Shown here: piece by piece, positions 1 to 7,528 of the stretch
Layout: every line of letters starts with the position of its first letter
How positions within the stretch are numbered: position 1 is the stretch's first letter
NCBI GenBank assembly: GCA_041741895.1
Contig: JBGSJO010000059.1
Coordinates: 1-18,076, forward strand
Length of the DNA: 18,076 nucleotides
Direction of reading: 5' to 3'
Source of the DNA: Allopontixanthobacter sp041741895
GTDB taxonomy: Bacteria; Pseudomonadota; Alphaproteobacteria; Sphingomonadales; Sphingomonadaceae
Position numbers and translations under genes: made by a program
The notes under the pieces: generated by a model
What the model saw: only the letters and a program-made list of their open reading frames with translations
Database searches by the model: none
What the model was told of the DNA's origin: nothing

Positions 1-265
1 AGCCGCTCGACGCCAGCGCACGGCCGAAAAACGGGGAGTGAACCAGGGTCAGCGGCAGCCAGCCGGTAACCCGCCCGGCTTTCTCCGCCACCAGCCCCAT
101 TGCCTGCTGGCCGGTGCCGCGCTCCACCGCGCGAAGCCATGTCGGCCGGTGAAACGGGGTGCCGCCGATCTCTGCGACGAAGGCTTCCGCTCGCACGAAT
201 TCCCCTGGGTCGTGCAGATCGGCGATGGCGATGGTCTCAGCCGACAAGGGGAATGGCGCATTCAT
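1..265 (-). CDS. FemAB-like/GNAT acyltransferase, XrtA/PEP-CTERM-associated (partial, N-terminal 88 residues)
   Basis: The reading frame opens at the ATG at 265 and runs off the left edge, so only the first 88 residues are present. The frame contains FHRPTWLRAVERGTG (about residues 38-52) followed by a short beta-rich stretch with GWLPLTLVHSPFFGRALASSG-type residues at the edge. This pattern resembles the N-terminus of the FemAB-related proteins of PEP-CTERM loci (TIGR03019, recognised from memory). Family members are predicted GNAT-fold aminoacyl or acyl transferases of unknown substrate, presumably cytoplasmic. The start overlaps the stop of the upstream deacetylase as ATGA (262-265), which implies translational coupling and membership in the same operon. 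The catalytic C-terminal half is outside the window, so function rests on the N-terminus and on context. Confidence 0.8.
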   Translation of the reverse strand, partial: MNAPFPLSAETIAIADLHDPGEFVRAEAFVAEIGGTPFHRPTWLRAVERGTGQQAMGLVAEKAGRVTGWLPLTLVHSPFFGRALASSG

Positions 266-1215
266 GCCCGCAACCGATTGCCGGCTTCGCCCAGCGTTTC
301 AGACACATCTTCGAGGATCAGCCCGGGCGCGCGGAGAGCTTCGCGGTAGGCCAGCAGATCCATCCGGCCCCAGTTGAATTCATGCACCAAATCGCGCAGC
401 TTGTGCGCCATCCGGTGCAGATTGGTGTAATGCCGCAGCCGCGATTTCATCGAGGCACCCGGCACGCGCGGCTGATCGGGGTCGATTTCCCATGGATGGA
501 AATAGAACACCGCCGGGCGTTCCTCGGCGCGGTTCACCTGGCGGATCGCCCAGCGCGAAAAGCCATAGGGCAACACACGGAAAAATCCGCCGCCCCCAGC
601 CGCCAGCCGCTTGCCGCCCAGCATTGCGGTGGTCACTGGAATTTCGACCAGGTCAGACCATGGCAGCGGTTTGAAAGCGAAGCGCGGCGCCTGCCGCCAG
701 CCGTAATGATCATGCGAAACGGGGGCCACGCTGGATGAATAGGCAAAGCCCTGATCCGCCAGTTCCATATAGGCCCACGGCGTGCGGCTATCGATCGAGA
801 AACTGGGCGCGCGGTAACCGGTGATCGCAACACCGCCGGCATCCTCCAGTATCTCACGCGCCTTGCGCAGATCCCGGCCGAATTCCTTGCGCGTGAAATT
901 GAACACCCGGGCATGGTCATATCCGTGGCTCGCCAGTTCGTGGCCTGCTTCCACAATCCGCCGCATCAGCGGCCCGTGACGCTGCGCGACCCAGCCGAGC
1001 GTGAAGAAAGTTGCCTTGACCCCTGCCTCGGCAAACAGGTCGAGAATGCGCAGGACATTGTCCTCCACCCGCAGCGAAAGCCCATCCCAATCGCCGCGGC
1101 CGATCACATTTTCGAACGCGCCGACCTGAAACCAGTCCTCCACATCAACGGACAGTCCGTTGATGATCGGAACAGTGCTTTCCAGCTTAGTAGGCGGGTT
1201 CGAAAGATCAGCCAT
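262..1215 (-). CDS. XrtA-system polysaccharide deacetylase (NodB fold with DUF3473 tail)
   Basis: This is a predicted polysaccharide N-deacetylase of the PEP-CTERM locus subfamily (TIGR03006/DUF3473), 317 residues, acting on the exopolysaccharide of this locus. Visible motifs are SVDVEDWF (22-29, the NodB motif 1 region with acidic residues D24 and D27), TFFTLGWVA (69-77), SHGYDH (96-101, metal-binding H97 and H101), RAPSFSID (135-142) and FYFHPWEIDPDQPR (237-250) in the DUF3473 tail. The frame also opens at a GTG at 1242, nine codons earlier. The ATG at 1215 is preferred because GAGGGA lies 9 nt before it and because this start falls 13 nt after the ATPase stop rather than inside that gene. 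No signal peptide is visible, so it may act on a cytoplasmic or lipid-linked intermediate, although the family's location is not settled. It is sixth in a seven-gene operon. Confidence 0.93.
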   Translation of the reverse strand: MADLSNPPTKLESTVPIINGLSVDVEDWFQVGAFENVIGRGDWDGLSLRVEDNVLRILDLFAEAGVKATFFTLGWVAQRHGPLMRRIVEAGHELASHGYDHARVFNFTRKEFGRDLRKAREILEDAGGVAITGYRAPSFSIDSRTPWAYMELADQGFAYSSSVAPVSHDHYGWRQAPRFAFKPLPWSDLVEIPVTTAMLGGKRLAAGGGGFFRVLPYGFSRWAIRQVNRAEERPAVFYFHPWEIDPDQPRVPGASMKSRLRHYTNLHRMAHKLRDLVHEFNWGRMDLLAYREALRAPGLILEDVSETLGEAGNRLRA

Positions 1216-1224
1216 CAGGGCGTA

Positions 1225-1230
1225 TCCCTC
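1225..1230 (-). promoter_or_regulatory. Ribosome binding site that sets the deacetylase start
   Basis: On the minus strand this reads GAGGGA, and it ends 9 nt before the ATG at 1215. It overlaps the last codon and stop of the upstream ATPase. Its position favours the ATG start over the in-frame GTG at 1242. Confidence 0.6.
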
Positions 1231-2395
1231 AGGCTGCTTCACGCGGTTTTTCGCCGCTTTCGATCCATTCGATCAGCATGGTGAGAACATGGCGCACGGT
1301 GCGTTCCTGTTCGTCCAGTCGGGCTGCGAACCGCGCTTCGATTTGCCGCGCATTTTCAGCCGATTTGTCGCCGCGGTCGGCACCGGCCAATTCGACGACC
1401 GCCTGCTGCAGTTCCACAATCTGCGCATCACGTTCAGCGAGCATATCTGCCAGCAACTGTCGGGTGATTTGCGTGCCACCATCCGACAGGTTTCCCGCCC
1501 CGAGCGCAGTATGCTTCACCGGACCAGACGCAGGCACTGCCCGGACATCGGCGGGCGCATCAGCCGTACCGCCGGAAAACGCATTATCGCTGGCCATTTC
1601 GTCCAGCACGGACACCAGCATTTCCCGGTCAATCGTGCTGCGTTGTTCAACCGCGCCCAGCAGCAACAACCGCGTGGTCACCTGGTTTACCCGGCGCGGG
1701 ATGCCGCCGGTCGCGGCATGGATTTCGGCAAACAATTGGTCATCAAATTCGGGATTGCCATTCCAGCCGACGCATTCCAACCGGTGCCTGATATAGGGTT
1801 CGACCTCTTCCGGCGCCATCGCCTCCAGATGGTGCGAGGCGATCACGCGCTGGCGCAATTGTTCCAGATCGGGGTGTTTGGCCAGAACCTTGCGGAATTC
1901 CGGCTGGCCCAGCAGCAGCAATTGCAGCAGCGGATGCGCGCCCAGCTGGAAATTGGACAGCATGCGCAATTCTTCCAGCGCCTCGATCGAGAGATTCTGC
2001 GATTCGTCCACCACCAGAAGGCAGCGGCGGCCGTCGCGGGCCTCGCCGTGCAGGAACGCCTCTATGGCGCTAAGCGCAGCCGCCTTGTCATGGCCGGCCA
2101 CATCCAGGCCGAAACTGTTCGCCGCGACATGGACCAGTTCCTCCCCGTCCAGATTACTGGTGACCACCTGGCCCACCATCATTCGTTCCGGATCGATTTT
2201 CTGCATCAAATGCGCGACCAGCGTGCTCTTTCCCGCGCCCACTTCGCCGGTGATGACGATGAAGCCCTCGCCCTGCGCCATGCCATATCCCAGATAGGAC
2301 AGCGCCTTGCGGTGCGTCGCGCTTTCGAAATAGAAACTCGGGTCCGGCGTCAGCTGGAATGGGCGCCCCGTCAGGCCATAGAATTCATCGAACAT
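1229..2395 (-). CDS. XrtA/PEP-CTERM-associated AAA ATPase (ExeA/GspA-like)
   Basis: This is a 388-residue P-loop ATPase of the ExeA-like group, PEP-CTERM locus subfamily (TIGR03015). It is thought to energise or regulate secretion or assembly of the polysaccharide, but no mechanism is established. The N-terminus MFDEFYGLTGRPFQLTPDP is typical of ExeA-like proteins. Walker A is GEVGAGKST (50-58), Walker B is LLVVDE (126-131), and GGIPRRVNQ (230-238) fits a sensor-2-type region. Residues after about 260 lose the AAA pattern and become a charged, Gln/Glu/Ala-rich segment that probably forms a coiled coil near 315-370. The ATG at 2395 is preceded by GGGAG and lies 15 nt after the stop of the beta-barrel gene. 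The ATPase stop is 13 nt before the deacetylase ATG. Confidence 0.93.
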   Translation of the reverse strand: MFDEFYGLTGRPFQLTPDPSFYFESATHRKALSYLGYGMAQGEGFIVITGEVGAGKSTLVAHLMQKIDPERMMVGQVVTSNLDGEELVHVAANSFGLDVAGHDKAAALSAIEAFLHGEARDGRRCLLVVDESQNLSIEALEELRMLSNFQLGAHPLLQLLLLGQPEFRKVLAKHPDLEQLRQRVIASHHLEAMAPEEVEPYIRHRLECVGWNGNPEFDDQLFAEIHAATGGIPRRVNQVTTRLLLLGAVEQRSTIDREMLVSVLDEMASDNAFSGGTADAPADVRAVPASGPVKHTALGAGNLSDGGTQITRQLLADMLAERDAQIVELQQAVVELAGADRGDKSAENARQIEARFAARLDEQERTVRHVLTMLIEWIESGEKPREAA

Positions 2396-2410
2396 TTTTA
2401 GCTCCCAAAC

Positions 2411-4126
2411 TCAGAAATCATATCGCAGGCCAACCAGGGCCGAGGCTGCCGTGAAGTCTTGATCCCCCTGGCTGCTGTCCAGATGGTCGAGCGCGAGCGC
2501 GGCGCGGGCGGACAATCCGCCGAAAAGCTGGCGGCGATAGGCCGCCGATGCGCCGAGCGCGAGGACATCGCCGGTGCTGTCGAAACCGCTGTCGAGCCAA
2601 TTGGCGTAGGTGTTGGCGGAGAAACCGGCATTGCTGCCCAACTCGCCGACCAGATAGAAGGCGACCCAGTAATTTTCATCTTGCACACCGTTTGCCGCGG
2701 CCAGAATCGTGCCCGGGGCAGCAATGAAGCTGCGGCGGTCATACCCGGCCCCGACACCCGCGTTAGTGCGCCCGAGATTGACCGAATAGCTCGCGGCAAT
2801 TCCGCGCGAACGATAGGTGGCGGACTGGATCGAACCAAGCACTCCGCCAAGACAATTGTTGCCTTGCGTGGTGGCGACACAGCCGCTGAGATCCCCCGTC
2901 ACCGCGTTGCGGGTGGCGGCAAATTGGGTAGGCAGATTGGCCAGCGACGTGCTCAGCTGGCTGCCAAATCCGGAAATCGCATCATAGACCGAAACGCTTA
3001 CCCCGGTGCGGCTGCTCGGCGCCCAGGAGAAAGTGCCGTAATAGCTGGTCGAATCGTACCGGCGGCCAATATGTGCCTCCAGCGAAGTGCGCGTGCTGGG
3101 GCGCCAGACAACGCCGACATCCCAGATCAGGCCGGATACGTCATAGGCCAGCTGGCGCGGGCTGCTGGTATCGGTCACGATCCGGCCGTCGCTGCCGATT
3201 ACAGGATCGCCATTGGCATCGAGCAGCGCATCGCGGCTGGAAATCTCGACATCTTCGTACCCGGCTCCGCCGACCACGGCGAGGCTCTGGCTGACCGGAA
3301 CGATCACATCGGCGCGGATATGGGCATCGCGCAGACGCTGGTCGAAATTGGAGATATCTTCCTGATTATAACCGCCGCCGACACCAAGGCCGACCGGCAA
3401 GGGCGCGCCCGGACGGGTGCCGACATGGAACGCCGCCGATTGCGACAGGCTTTCATCGAACGCATCGACCGGGACTGCGGTGCCGACTGGGAAGAATGCG
3501 TCTGGCGTGTCCACCTTGGTATAGCCAATGCGATAATTCGCATTGATTTCCACATCGCCCGCGCTGGTGTGCAGATTGGGCCCTGCATAGGCGGAGTAGA
3601 TGGTGCTGGTCGATCCTTCCCCGGTCAGCGCGCCAAGCGTGCTGGCCCCATTCGCATCCACCCGCGTGCGGGCTGCAAGCGCGCCTGCTTCAAGGGTCAG
3701 GACATTGGGAACGATGGTCGCATAGCCGCGGGCAACTCCGGTTAGCGTCCCGGAATCGGCGGAAGCCTCGTCATATCCGATGGTGCGTTCGTACCGCACC
3801 GACACCGATCCGCCATTGCTGCGCCCGGTGATCGATGCGTCCACGCCGATGGCGATTTGCGAATAGGTGACGACATCATCACCGGGCGACAATTCCGCCA
3901 CTAGGATTTGCGATACCTCGATATAGGGATTGATCTGTACGCCGCGCGTGCCGCGCGCGCGCCGTTCGCTGCTTGCACCGCTTTCACCGCTTTCACTGCC
4001 TGTGCTGCCGCTTTCACTGCCTGTGCTGCCGCCTTCCCCGCCATAGGACGATTCCTGCGCGAAGGCCGCGCCCGGCAGGCAGAATGCAGCAATTGCGCAC
4101 AAGCTGAATAGAGAGAGACGCCGCAC
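2411..4126 (-). CDS. Outer-membrane beta-barrel protein, PEP-CTERM system-associated (TIGR03016-like)
   Basis: This 571-residue protein has a clear Sec signal peptide, MRRLSLFSLCAIAAFCLPGAAFA, with likely cleavage after A23. A low-complexity Gly/Ser/Glu linker (25-53) follows and contains GSTGSES twice. The rest is a long run of alternating hydrophobic and polar segments with Gly- and aromatic-rich turns, and it ends LVGLRYDF. The terminal Phe and this pattern fit an outer-membrane beta barrel. Its place between the autokinase and the ATPase matches the uncharacterised PEP-CTERM family TIGR03016, which may form the outer-membrane exit or a secretin-like partner; that role is inference. The start is a GTG 6 nt after the kinase stop, with a GGGGGG Shine-Dalgarno-like tract 9 nt upstream made by the kinase's last two Gly codons. 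Confidence 0.82.
   Translation of the reverse strand: MRRLSLFSLCAIAAFCLPGAAFAQESSYGGEGGSTGSESGSTGSESGESGASSERRARGTRGVQINPYIEVSQILVAELSPGDDVVTYSQIAIGVDASITGRSNGGSVSVRYERTIGYDEASADSGTLTGVARGYATIVPNVLTLEAGALAARTRVDANGASTLGALTGEGSTSTIYSAYAGPNLHTSAGDVEINANYRIGYTKVDTPDAFFPVGTAVPVDAFDESLSQSAAFHVGTRPGAPLPVGLGVGGGYNQEDISNFDQRLRDAHIRADVIVPVSQSLAVVGGAGYEDVEISSRDALLDANGDPVIGSDGRIVTDTSSPRQLAYDVSGLIWDVGVVWRPSTRTSLEAHIGRRYDSTSYYGTFSWAPSSRTGVSVSVYDAISGFGSQLSTSLANLPTQFAATRNAVTGDLSGCVATTQGNNCLGGVLGSIQSATYRSRGIAASYSVNLGRTNAGVGAGYDRRSFIAAPGTILAAANGVQDENYWVAFYLVGELGSNAGFSANTYANWLDSGFDSTGDVLALGASAAYRRQLFGGLSARAALALDHLDSSQGDQDFTAASALVGLRYDF
3990..4031. repeat. Perfect 21-nt tandem duplication in the beta-barrel gene
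   Basis: A 21-nt unit occurs twice head to tail, at 3990-4010 and 4011-4031, with a degenerate partial copy just before it (3981-3989). On the minus strand it encodes GSTGSES twice, in the linker directly after the signal peptide. Unit length is a multiple of three, so copy-number changes would keep the frame. Confidence 0.9.
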
Positions 4127-4132
4127 GGGTCG

Positions 4133-5155
4133 CTACCCCCCGTAACCGTAATAGGCGCCGAAATTGCGGCCGCTCGGGCTGAAATTGGTGGCGTTTAGCA
4201 GCAGCTTGATATCGGCGCAGGCGGACAGCAGCTGGACAGCATCCTCCAGCGCGCTCTGGCCCGTGCCATCGGCCCGGACGACCAGCACCGCCTGCCCCAC
4301 ATGTTTCGCCAGCTCCGCCGCGGGCGAAGCGGACAGCGCAGGGGGGCTGTCGAAAATCACGATCCGGTTGGGCGCGCCAATGGTCAGCCGGTCCATCACT
4401 TCGGAGGTCCGGTTGCTGCTGAGATATTCGCTGTCATAGGCGGTCTGGTTGCCCGCCGGCAGGACCCACAGGCCGGGAATGTCGGTGCCAATGACCAGAT
4501 TTTCCGGCTTGAGCGACGGATCGGCGAGGCAGTCCATCAGGCCCGGCCCCTTGGGCAGCCCAAGGGTCGACAGGATCGACGGCTTGGCAAAATCAGCATC
4601 CACCAACAGCACCTCGCTGTCCCGCTCCGCCGCCATGGCGATGGCGAGGTTGGTGGCGCAGAAGGTCTTTCCTTCGCCCGGATGCGGCGAACAGATCAGC
4701 ACGCGGCGCGATTTGGCCGTGCCCCGTTCGCGCGCGGCGGACAGGATCTGCCGTTTGACGATGCGGAATTCCTCGATCAGCGCAGTGACCGAACCTTCCG
4801 GCACGATCATGCCCTGATCGCGCAGGTGTTCGCGGCTGACCGGATGGCGTGTCCCCGACAGGCGGACCGATCCGGTATCGCCGGTGACGGTAACCTCCGA
4901 AGGCAGAACCGCGATTGGCGCAGATGCAGGTGAAGGTGCGGGTGCCGCAGCTGGTCCGGCGTCCGCTTCCGGCGCGGCTGGCCGCTGGCGCAGACGGGCG
5001 TGCTTCAGGGGCGGATCATCAAGCGTACGCGGCACGGGCGGCGCCTTGAACGGGTCCAGGCCGAAGGCACCGCTGGCACGCTCGAACAGCGAAGATCGGC
5101 TTTCAGATGAATCCTTGGGCGCACCGGGAACAGGGATTTTTCGATGTTCAGTCAT
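4133..5155 (-). CDS. XrtA-associated bacterial tyrosine autokinase (BY-kinase, CpsD/CapB type)
   Basis: This 340-residue cytoplasmic kinase-like ATPase of the PEP-CTERM locus family (TIGR03018) is expected to autophosphorylate and, with the chain-length protein, control polymer length and export. Residues 1-130 are a Pro/Ala-rich, probably disordered extension. The catalytic domain has Walker A SPHPGEGKTF (156-165, K163), Walker A' LLVDADFAKPS (183-193) and Walker B IVIFDSPP (265-272). The usual C-terminal tyrosine cluster is reduced to YYGYGG (Tyr 335, 336 and 338). The chain-length protein is a separate polypeptide encoded just upstream, as in the two-protein CapA/CapB arrangement rather than a fused Wzc. 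The ATG at 5155 is preceded by AAGGG and lies 10 nt after the upstream stop. Confidence 0.94.
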   Translation of the reverse strand: MTEHRKIPVPGAPKDSSESRSSLFERASGAFGLDPFKAPPVPRTLDDPPLKHARLRQRPAAPEADAGPAAAPAPSPASAPIAVLPSEVTVTGDTGSVRLSGTRHPVSREHLRDQGMIVPEGSVTALIEEFRIVKRQILSAARERGTAKSRRVLICSPHPGEGKTFCATNLAIAMAAERDSEVLLVDADFAKPSILSTLGLPKGPGLMDCLADPSLKPENLVIGTDIPGLWVLPAGNQTAYDSEYLSSNRTSEVMDRLTIGAPNRIVIFDSPPALSASPAAELAKHVGQAVLVVRADGTGQSALEDAVQLLSACADIKLLLNATNFSPSGRNFGAYYGYGG

Positions 5156-5165
5156 ATCCTGCCCT

Positions 5166-6686
5166 TCACGCCACCATTCCGCGCTGGACGAATTCCACCA
5201 CGATCAGGATCACGCCAAGTCCGCCCAGTGCCGCAAAGCCGGCGGTGAATCTCCGCATCCCCTTGCGCCGCACTTCGCGCGCTGCATCGGTCAGCGAGGT
5301 TGAAATTGCCCCCAACACCGGCAGGCCAATGGAACGCTGCAATTTGGCTGTCGTGGCAAAGGTCGATCGCAAATGGCTAATCACAAAGGCCCCGCCGATG
5401 CCCGCGCCGATCCCGGCAAACAGCACCCCGATCAGCAACAATGGCCGGTTGGGCGCCGCCGGTACGCGCGGCGTGGTGGGCGGATCGATCACTTCGAATT
5501 TGAATGAACTGCGTTCATTTGCCGCATCGCCGCGCAATTTGAGCTGTTCCCGGTCCTTCAACAATTCGTCATAGCTCTTGCGCAGGACTTCGTAATCGCG
5601 GCTGATCCGGTTGGCTTCCGCAGTGGCCGCTGGCCCGTTCGCCTGATTAGCAGTCAGGGACGATAATTCGGATTGCAGGGCCGCCTTGCGCGCCACCAGC
5701 GCCTGGACATTCGCTTCGCGTTCGGCGCGGATGGACACCATCGAACTGTAGGCCGGATTGGGGGTTCCGCCGGGATTGGGCCCCTCCCGCGCCGCCTGCC
5801 GTTCGAGCAACACGATCTGGCGTTTGAGCGCGATGATATCGGGATGGCTGTCGGTCAGGCCCCTAGCCTGCGCGGAGGCAAGCTGGGATTGGACCTGCGC
5901 CGATGCGCCGCGCGCACCGCCTGCTTCGCCCGGACCAGTCAAATTGCGCGGGGTGCCCGCCAATTGCCCGTTGATCGCCGCAAGCGCGCTTTGCGCAGCG
6001 GCCAGATCGGCATCGACGCCACGCGCTTCGCTGCGCAAATTCTGCAACTTGGCGGACAGGGCATCGGTACCGCCGATCAATTCAGGGTTCTGCGCCTCGA
6101 AAGCCAGACGTTGCTGCTCGGCAGCTTCCAGATCACGCTTGCGGGCGTCCAGCTGCTGATCCAGAAACACGATCGTTTCAGCCACATCGCCCCGGTCACC
6201 CGCGATGTTTTCCTCCCGGAAGATGTCGATCAGCTTCTGAATCACATCCTGCGCCAAACCGGCATTTTCGCTGTCGGACAAGTCACTGTGACCAACCCTT
6301 GCCGTCAGTTCGAACAGATTGTTCTCTTCGCTTTTGACAGTCACATTCTTGGTCAGCGTGGCGATGGCACTATCCATCGCGCGCTGGCTGGTGATGCCGT
6401 CGCCCAGCTTGGTCGATCGGATCACCTTTTCCAGATTGACGGAGCTCGACAATGTCTGGCGCACGCGGTTGATATCGCGTTCCCCGTCACCCTGGATGCC
6501 GATCTGCTTGCTGAACACATCGTCCAGCTGGACATAGATGCGCGCCTGGGATTCGTAGGAATTGGGGATCATCGCGATCGCCAGCCAGCCCAGGATGCAT
6601 ACCCCCCAGGCAATGGCGAGCGCCAGCCATTTGCGGTGCCAGACCGAATGGGCCGCAGCCCGGAGTTCTTCGAAGACTTCGTTCAT
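5166..6686 (-). CDS. XrtA-system polysaccharide chain-length determinant (Wzz/Wzc N-terminal type)
   Basis: This 506-residue inner-membrane protein of the TIGR03007 family is a polysaccharide co-polymerase that sets chain length and spans the periplasm. The first transmembrane segment is about residues 20-40, followed by NSYESQARIYVQ, the typical Wzz entry to the periplasmic domain. Long coiled-coil segments rich in Gln, Ala and Glu fill roughly 150-370. The Pro-rich VPAAPNRP motif precedes a second transmembrane segment at about 416-436. A third hydrophobic stretch (about 483-500) lies near the C-terminus. The frame also opens at a TTG at 6698, four codons upstream. The ATG at 6686 is preferred for its codon and for alignment of MNEVFEELR with the family's usual start, although neither has a strong Shine-Dalgarno site. 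The kinase domain is the next gene. Confidence 0.93.
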   Translation of the reverse strand: MNEVFEELRAAAHSVWHRKWLALAIAWGVCILGWLAIAMIPNSYESQARIYVQLDDVFSKQIGIQGDGERDINRVRQTLSSSVNLEKVIRSTKLGDGITSQRAMDSAIATLTKNVTVKSEENNLFELTARVGHSDLSDSENAGLAQDVIQKLIDIFREENIAGDRGDVAETIVFLDQQLDARKRDLEAAEQQRLAFEAQNPELIGGTDALSAKLQNLRSEARGVDADLAAAQSALAAINGQLAGTPRNLTGPGEAGGARGASAQVQSQLASAQARGLTDSHPDIIALKRQIVLLERQAAREGPNPGGTPNPAYSSMVSIRAEREANVQALVARKAALQSELSSLTANQANGPAATAEANRISRDYEVLRKSYDELLKDREQLKLRGDAANERSSFKFEVIDPPTTPRVPAAPNRPLLLIGVLFAGIGAGIGGAFVISHLRSTFATTAKLQRSIGLPVLGAISTSLTDAAREVRRKGMRRFTAGFAALGGLGVILIVVEFVQRGMVA

Positions 6687-6702
6687 TGCCAGTGCCAATC
6701 TG

Positions 6703-7347
6703 TCAGAACATGCTTTCCGGGATGATGATCACATCACCCGGCATCAGCATCACATTGGCTTCGCTGCTGCCTTTCTTGAGCAGATCGCCCAGCCGCAGCG
6801 CATATTCCTTCTGGCTCCCGGCCTGCTTGTCGAACCGGATCAGCTTGGCCCGGTTGCCCGCGGCAAATTCGGACAGGCCGCCGACCGCGATCATCGCGTC
6901 GAGCACGGTCATGTTCGCACGGTAGGGAATGGACGCAGGCTTTTCCGTCGCGCCGACCACGCGGATCTGCTGGCTGAATGTACCGGCAAATTTGTTGACC
7001 ATCACCGACACCAGCGGTTCTTCGATATATTGCGACAATTGCAGCCGGATATCCTGCGCCAGCATTGAGGGGGTCTTGCCCACGGCGGGCATGTCGGTCA
7101 CCAGCGGGGTGGTGATCCGGCCATCGGGGCGGACCTGAATTTTCTCTGCGCCGAGTTCGGGATTGCGCCATACATGGATGGTCAATTCATCCAGCGGGCC
7201 AATGATATATTCCTCCCCCGGCCCTTCCTGCATCGCCACGAAAGACGCGGGCGGCAGCTGCGTCCCGCCCCCGGCAGCACAGCCGGTCAGGGCGAGCGAA
7301 AGCATGGCACTGCTGGCCAGCAAAACGGGGAATCTGGTATTCGGCAT
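6703..7347 (-). CDS. XrtA-system polysaccharide export lipoprotein (Wza-like, SLBB domain)
   Basis: This 214-residue lipoprotein is predicted to form the outer-membrane or periplasmic export channel for the exopolysaccharide (TIGR03027 type). The N-terminal signal ends in a lipobox LTGC (20-23), with C23 as the lipidated residue. A Poly_export domain begins at EYIIGPLDELTIHVW (about 46-60) and runs to about 118. An SLBB domain follows (about 126-172, with RVVGATEKPASIPYR and VLDAMIAVGGLSEFA). It is shorter than E. coli Wza and has no C-terminal membrane helix, which is normal for this subfamily. The ATG at 7347 has AAGGA 9 nt upstream. This is the first gene of the seven-gene minus-strand operon, and the chain-length gene starts 16 nt after its stop. 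Confidence 0.94.
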   Translation of the reverse strand: MPNTRFPVLLASSAMLSLALTGCAAGGGTQLPPASFVAMQEGPGEEYIIGPLDELTIHVWRNPELGAEKIQVRPDGRITTPLVTDMPAVGKTPSMLAQDIRLQLSQYIEEPLVSVMVNKFAGTFSQQIRVVGATEKPASIPYRANMTVLDAMIAVGGLSEFAAGNRAKLIRFDKQAGSQKEYALRLGDLLKKGSSEANVMLMPGDVIIIPESMF

Positions 7348-7384
7348 CGACGCGCATCCTTGCCTTTGGTGCGGGCATTGGAGC

Positions 7385-7410
7385 GGACACCGGGAGCTAC
7401 CCGGCTATCC
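7385..7410. other. Small inverted repeat in the export-operon leader
   Basis: CCGGG (7390-7394) pairs with CCCGG (7400-7404) around an AGCTA loop, and GGA (7385-7387) can pair with TCC (7408-7410) across an internal loop. It would lie in the 5' untranslated region of the export gene, about 38 nt before the ATG. No T tract follows on the minus strand. Confidence 0.4.
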
Positions 7411-7467
7411 GCACCCGCAGGTCAGACAGGCTTCCTCGCCAAAAAGGGTGAATATACCGTTAGTATT

Positions 7468-7499
7468 ACCGGGTTCGCGCCTGATTTTGCGCGCCCGGT
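7468..7499. other. GC-rich hairpin downstream of the decarboxylase gene
   Basis: ACCGGG (7468-7473) pairs with CCCGGT (7494-7499), and CGCGC (7476-7480) pairs with GCGCG (7489-7493), with a 2-nt bulge and an 8-nt loop. This is an 11-bp stem beginning about 30 nt after the decarboxylase stop on the minus strand. No U-run follows, so it is not a canonical intrinsic terminator. It may protect the 3' end of the decarboxylase message, pause polymerase or overlap an operator. Confidence 0.5.
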
Positions 7500-7528
7500 C
7501 CCAAGGCGGGACAGCGCGAGGTCAAAGG

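Larger units (their letters stand above)
7348..7528 (-). promoter_or_regulatory. Leader region of the export operon (putative promoter and two hairpins)
   Basis: This 181-bp stretch separates the decarboxylase stop from the export lipoprotein start, and both genes are on the minus strand. It is the only sizeable gap inside the polysaccharide locus, so it is the best candidate for the operon promoter. An AT-rich island at 7451-7469 reads TATATT on the minus strand and could be a -10 element, but no convincing -35 box or sigma-54 (GG-N10-GC) signature was found. Two inverted repeats flank it (7468-7499 and 7385-7410). No known riboswitch fold was recognised. Confidence 0.35.

Noticed and set aside
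1216..1242. GTG start of the deacetylase at 1242
   Set aside because: It lies inside the ATPase gene and lacks a Shine-Dalgarno site at the right distance, whereas ATG 1215 has GAGGGA 9 nt upstream.
2459..3745. Long plus-strand open frame opposite the outer-membrane beta-barrel gene
   Set aside because: It is the antisense of a gene with a signal peptide and clear coding pattern, has no recognisable domain, and arises from high GC with few stop codons.
3981..4031. Repeats considered as a CRISPR or regulatory array
   Set aside because: The units are directly adjacent with no spacers and translate to an in-frame GSTGSES linker.
7431..7450. Sigma-54 promoter (TTGGCGAGGAAGCCTG on the minus strand)
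   Set aside because: The GG and GC elements are 7 bp apart instead of the required 10, so it does not fit the -24/-12 pattern.
7348..7528. Cyclic di-GMP or other riboswitch in the export-operon leader
   Set aside because: Hairpins are present but no known aptamer core was recognised, and the stems are short and bulged.
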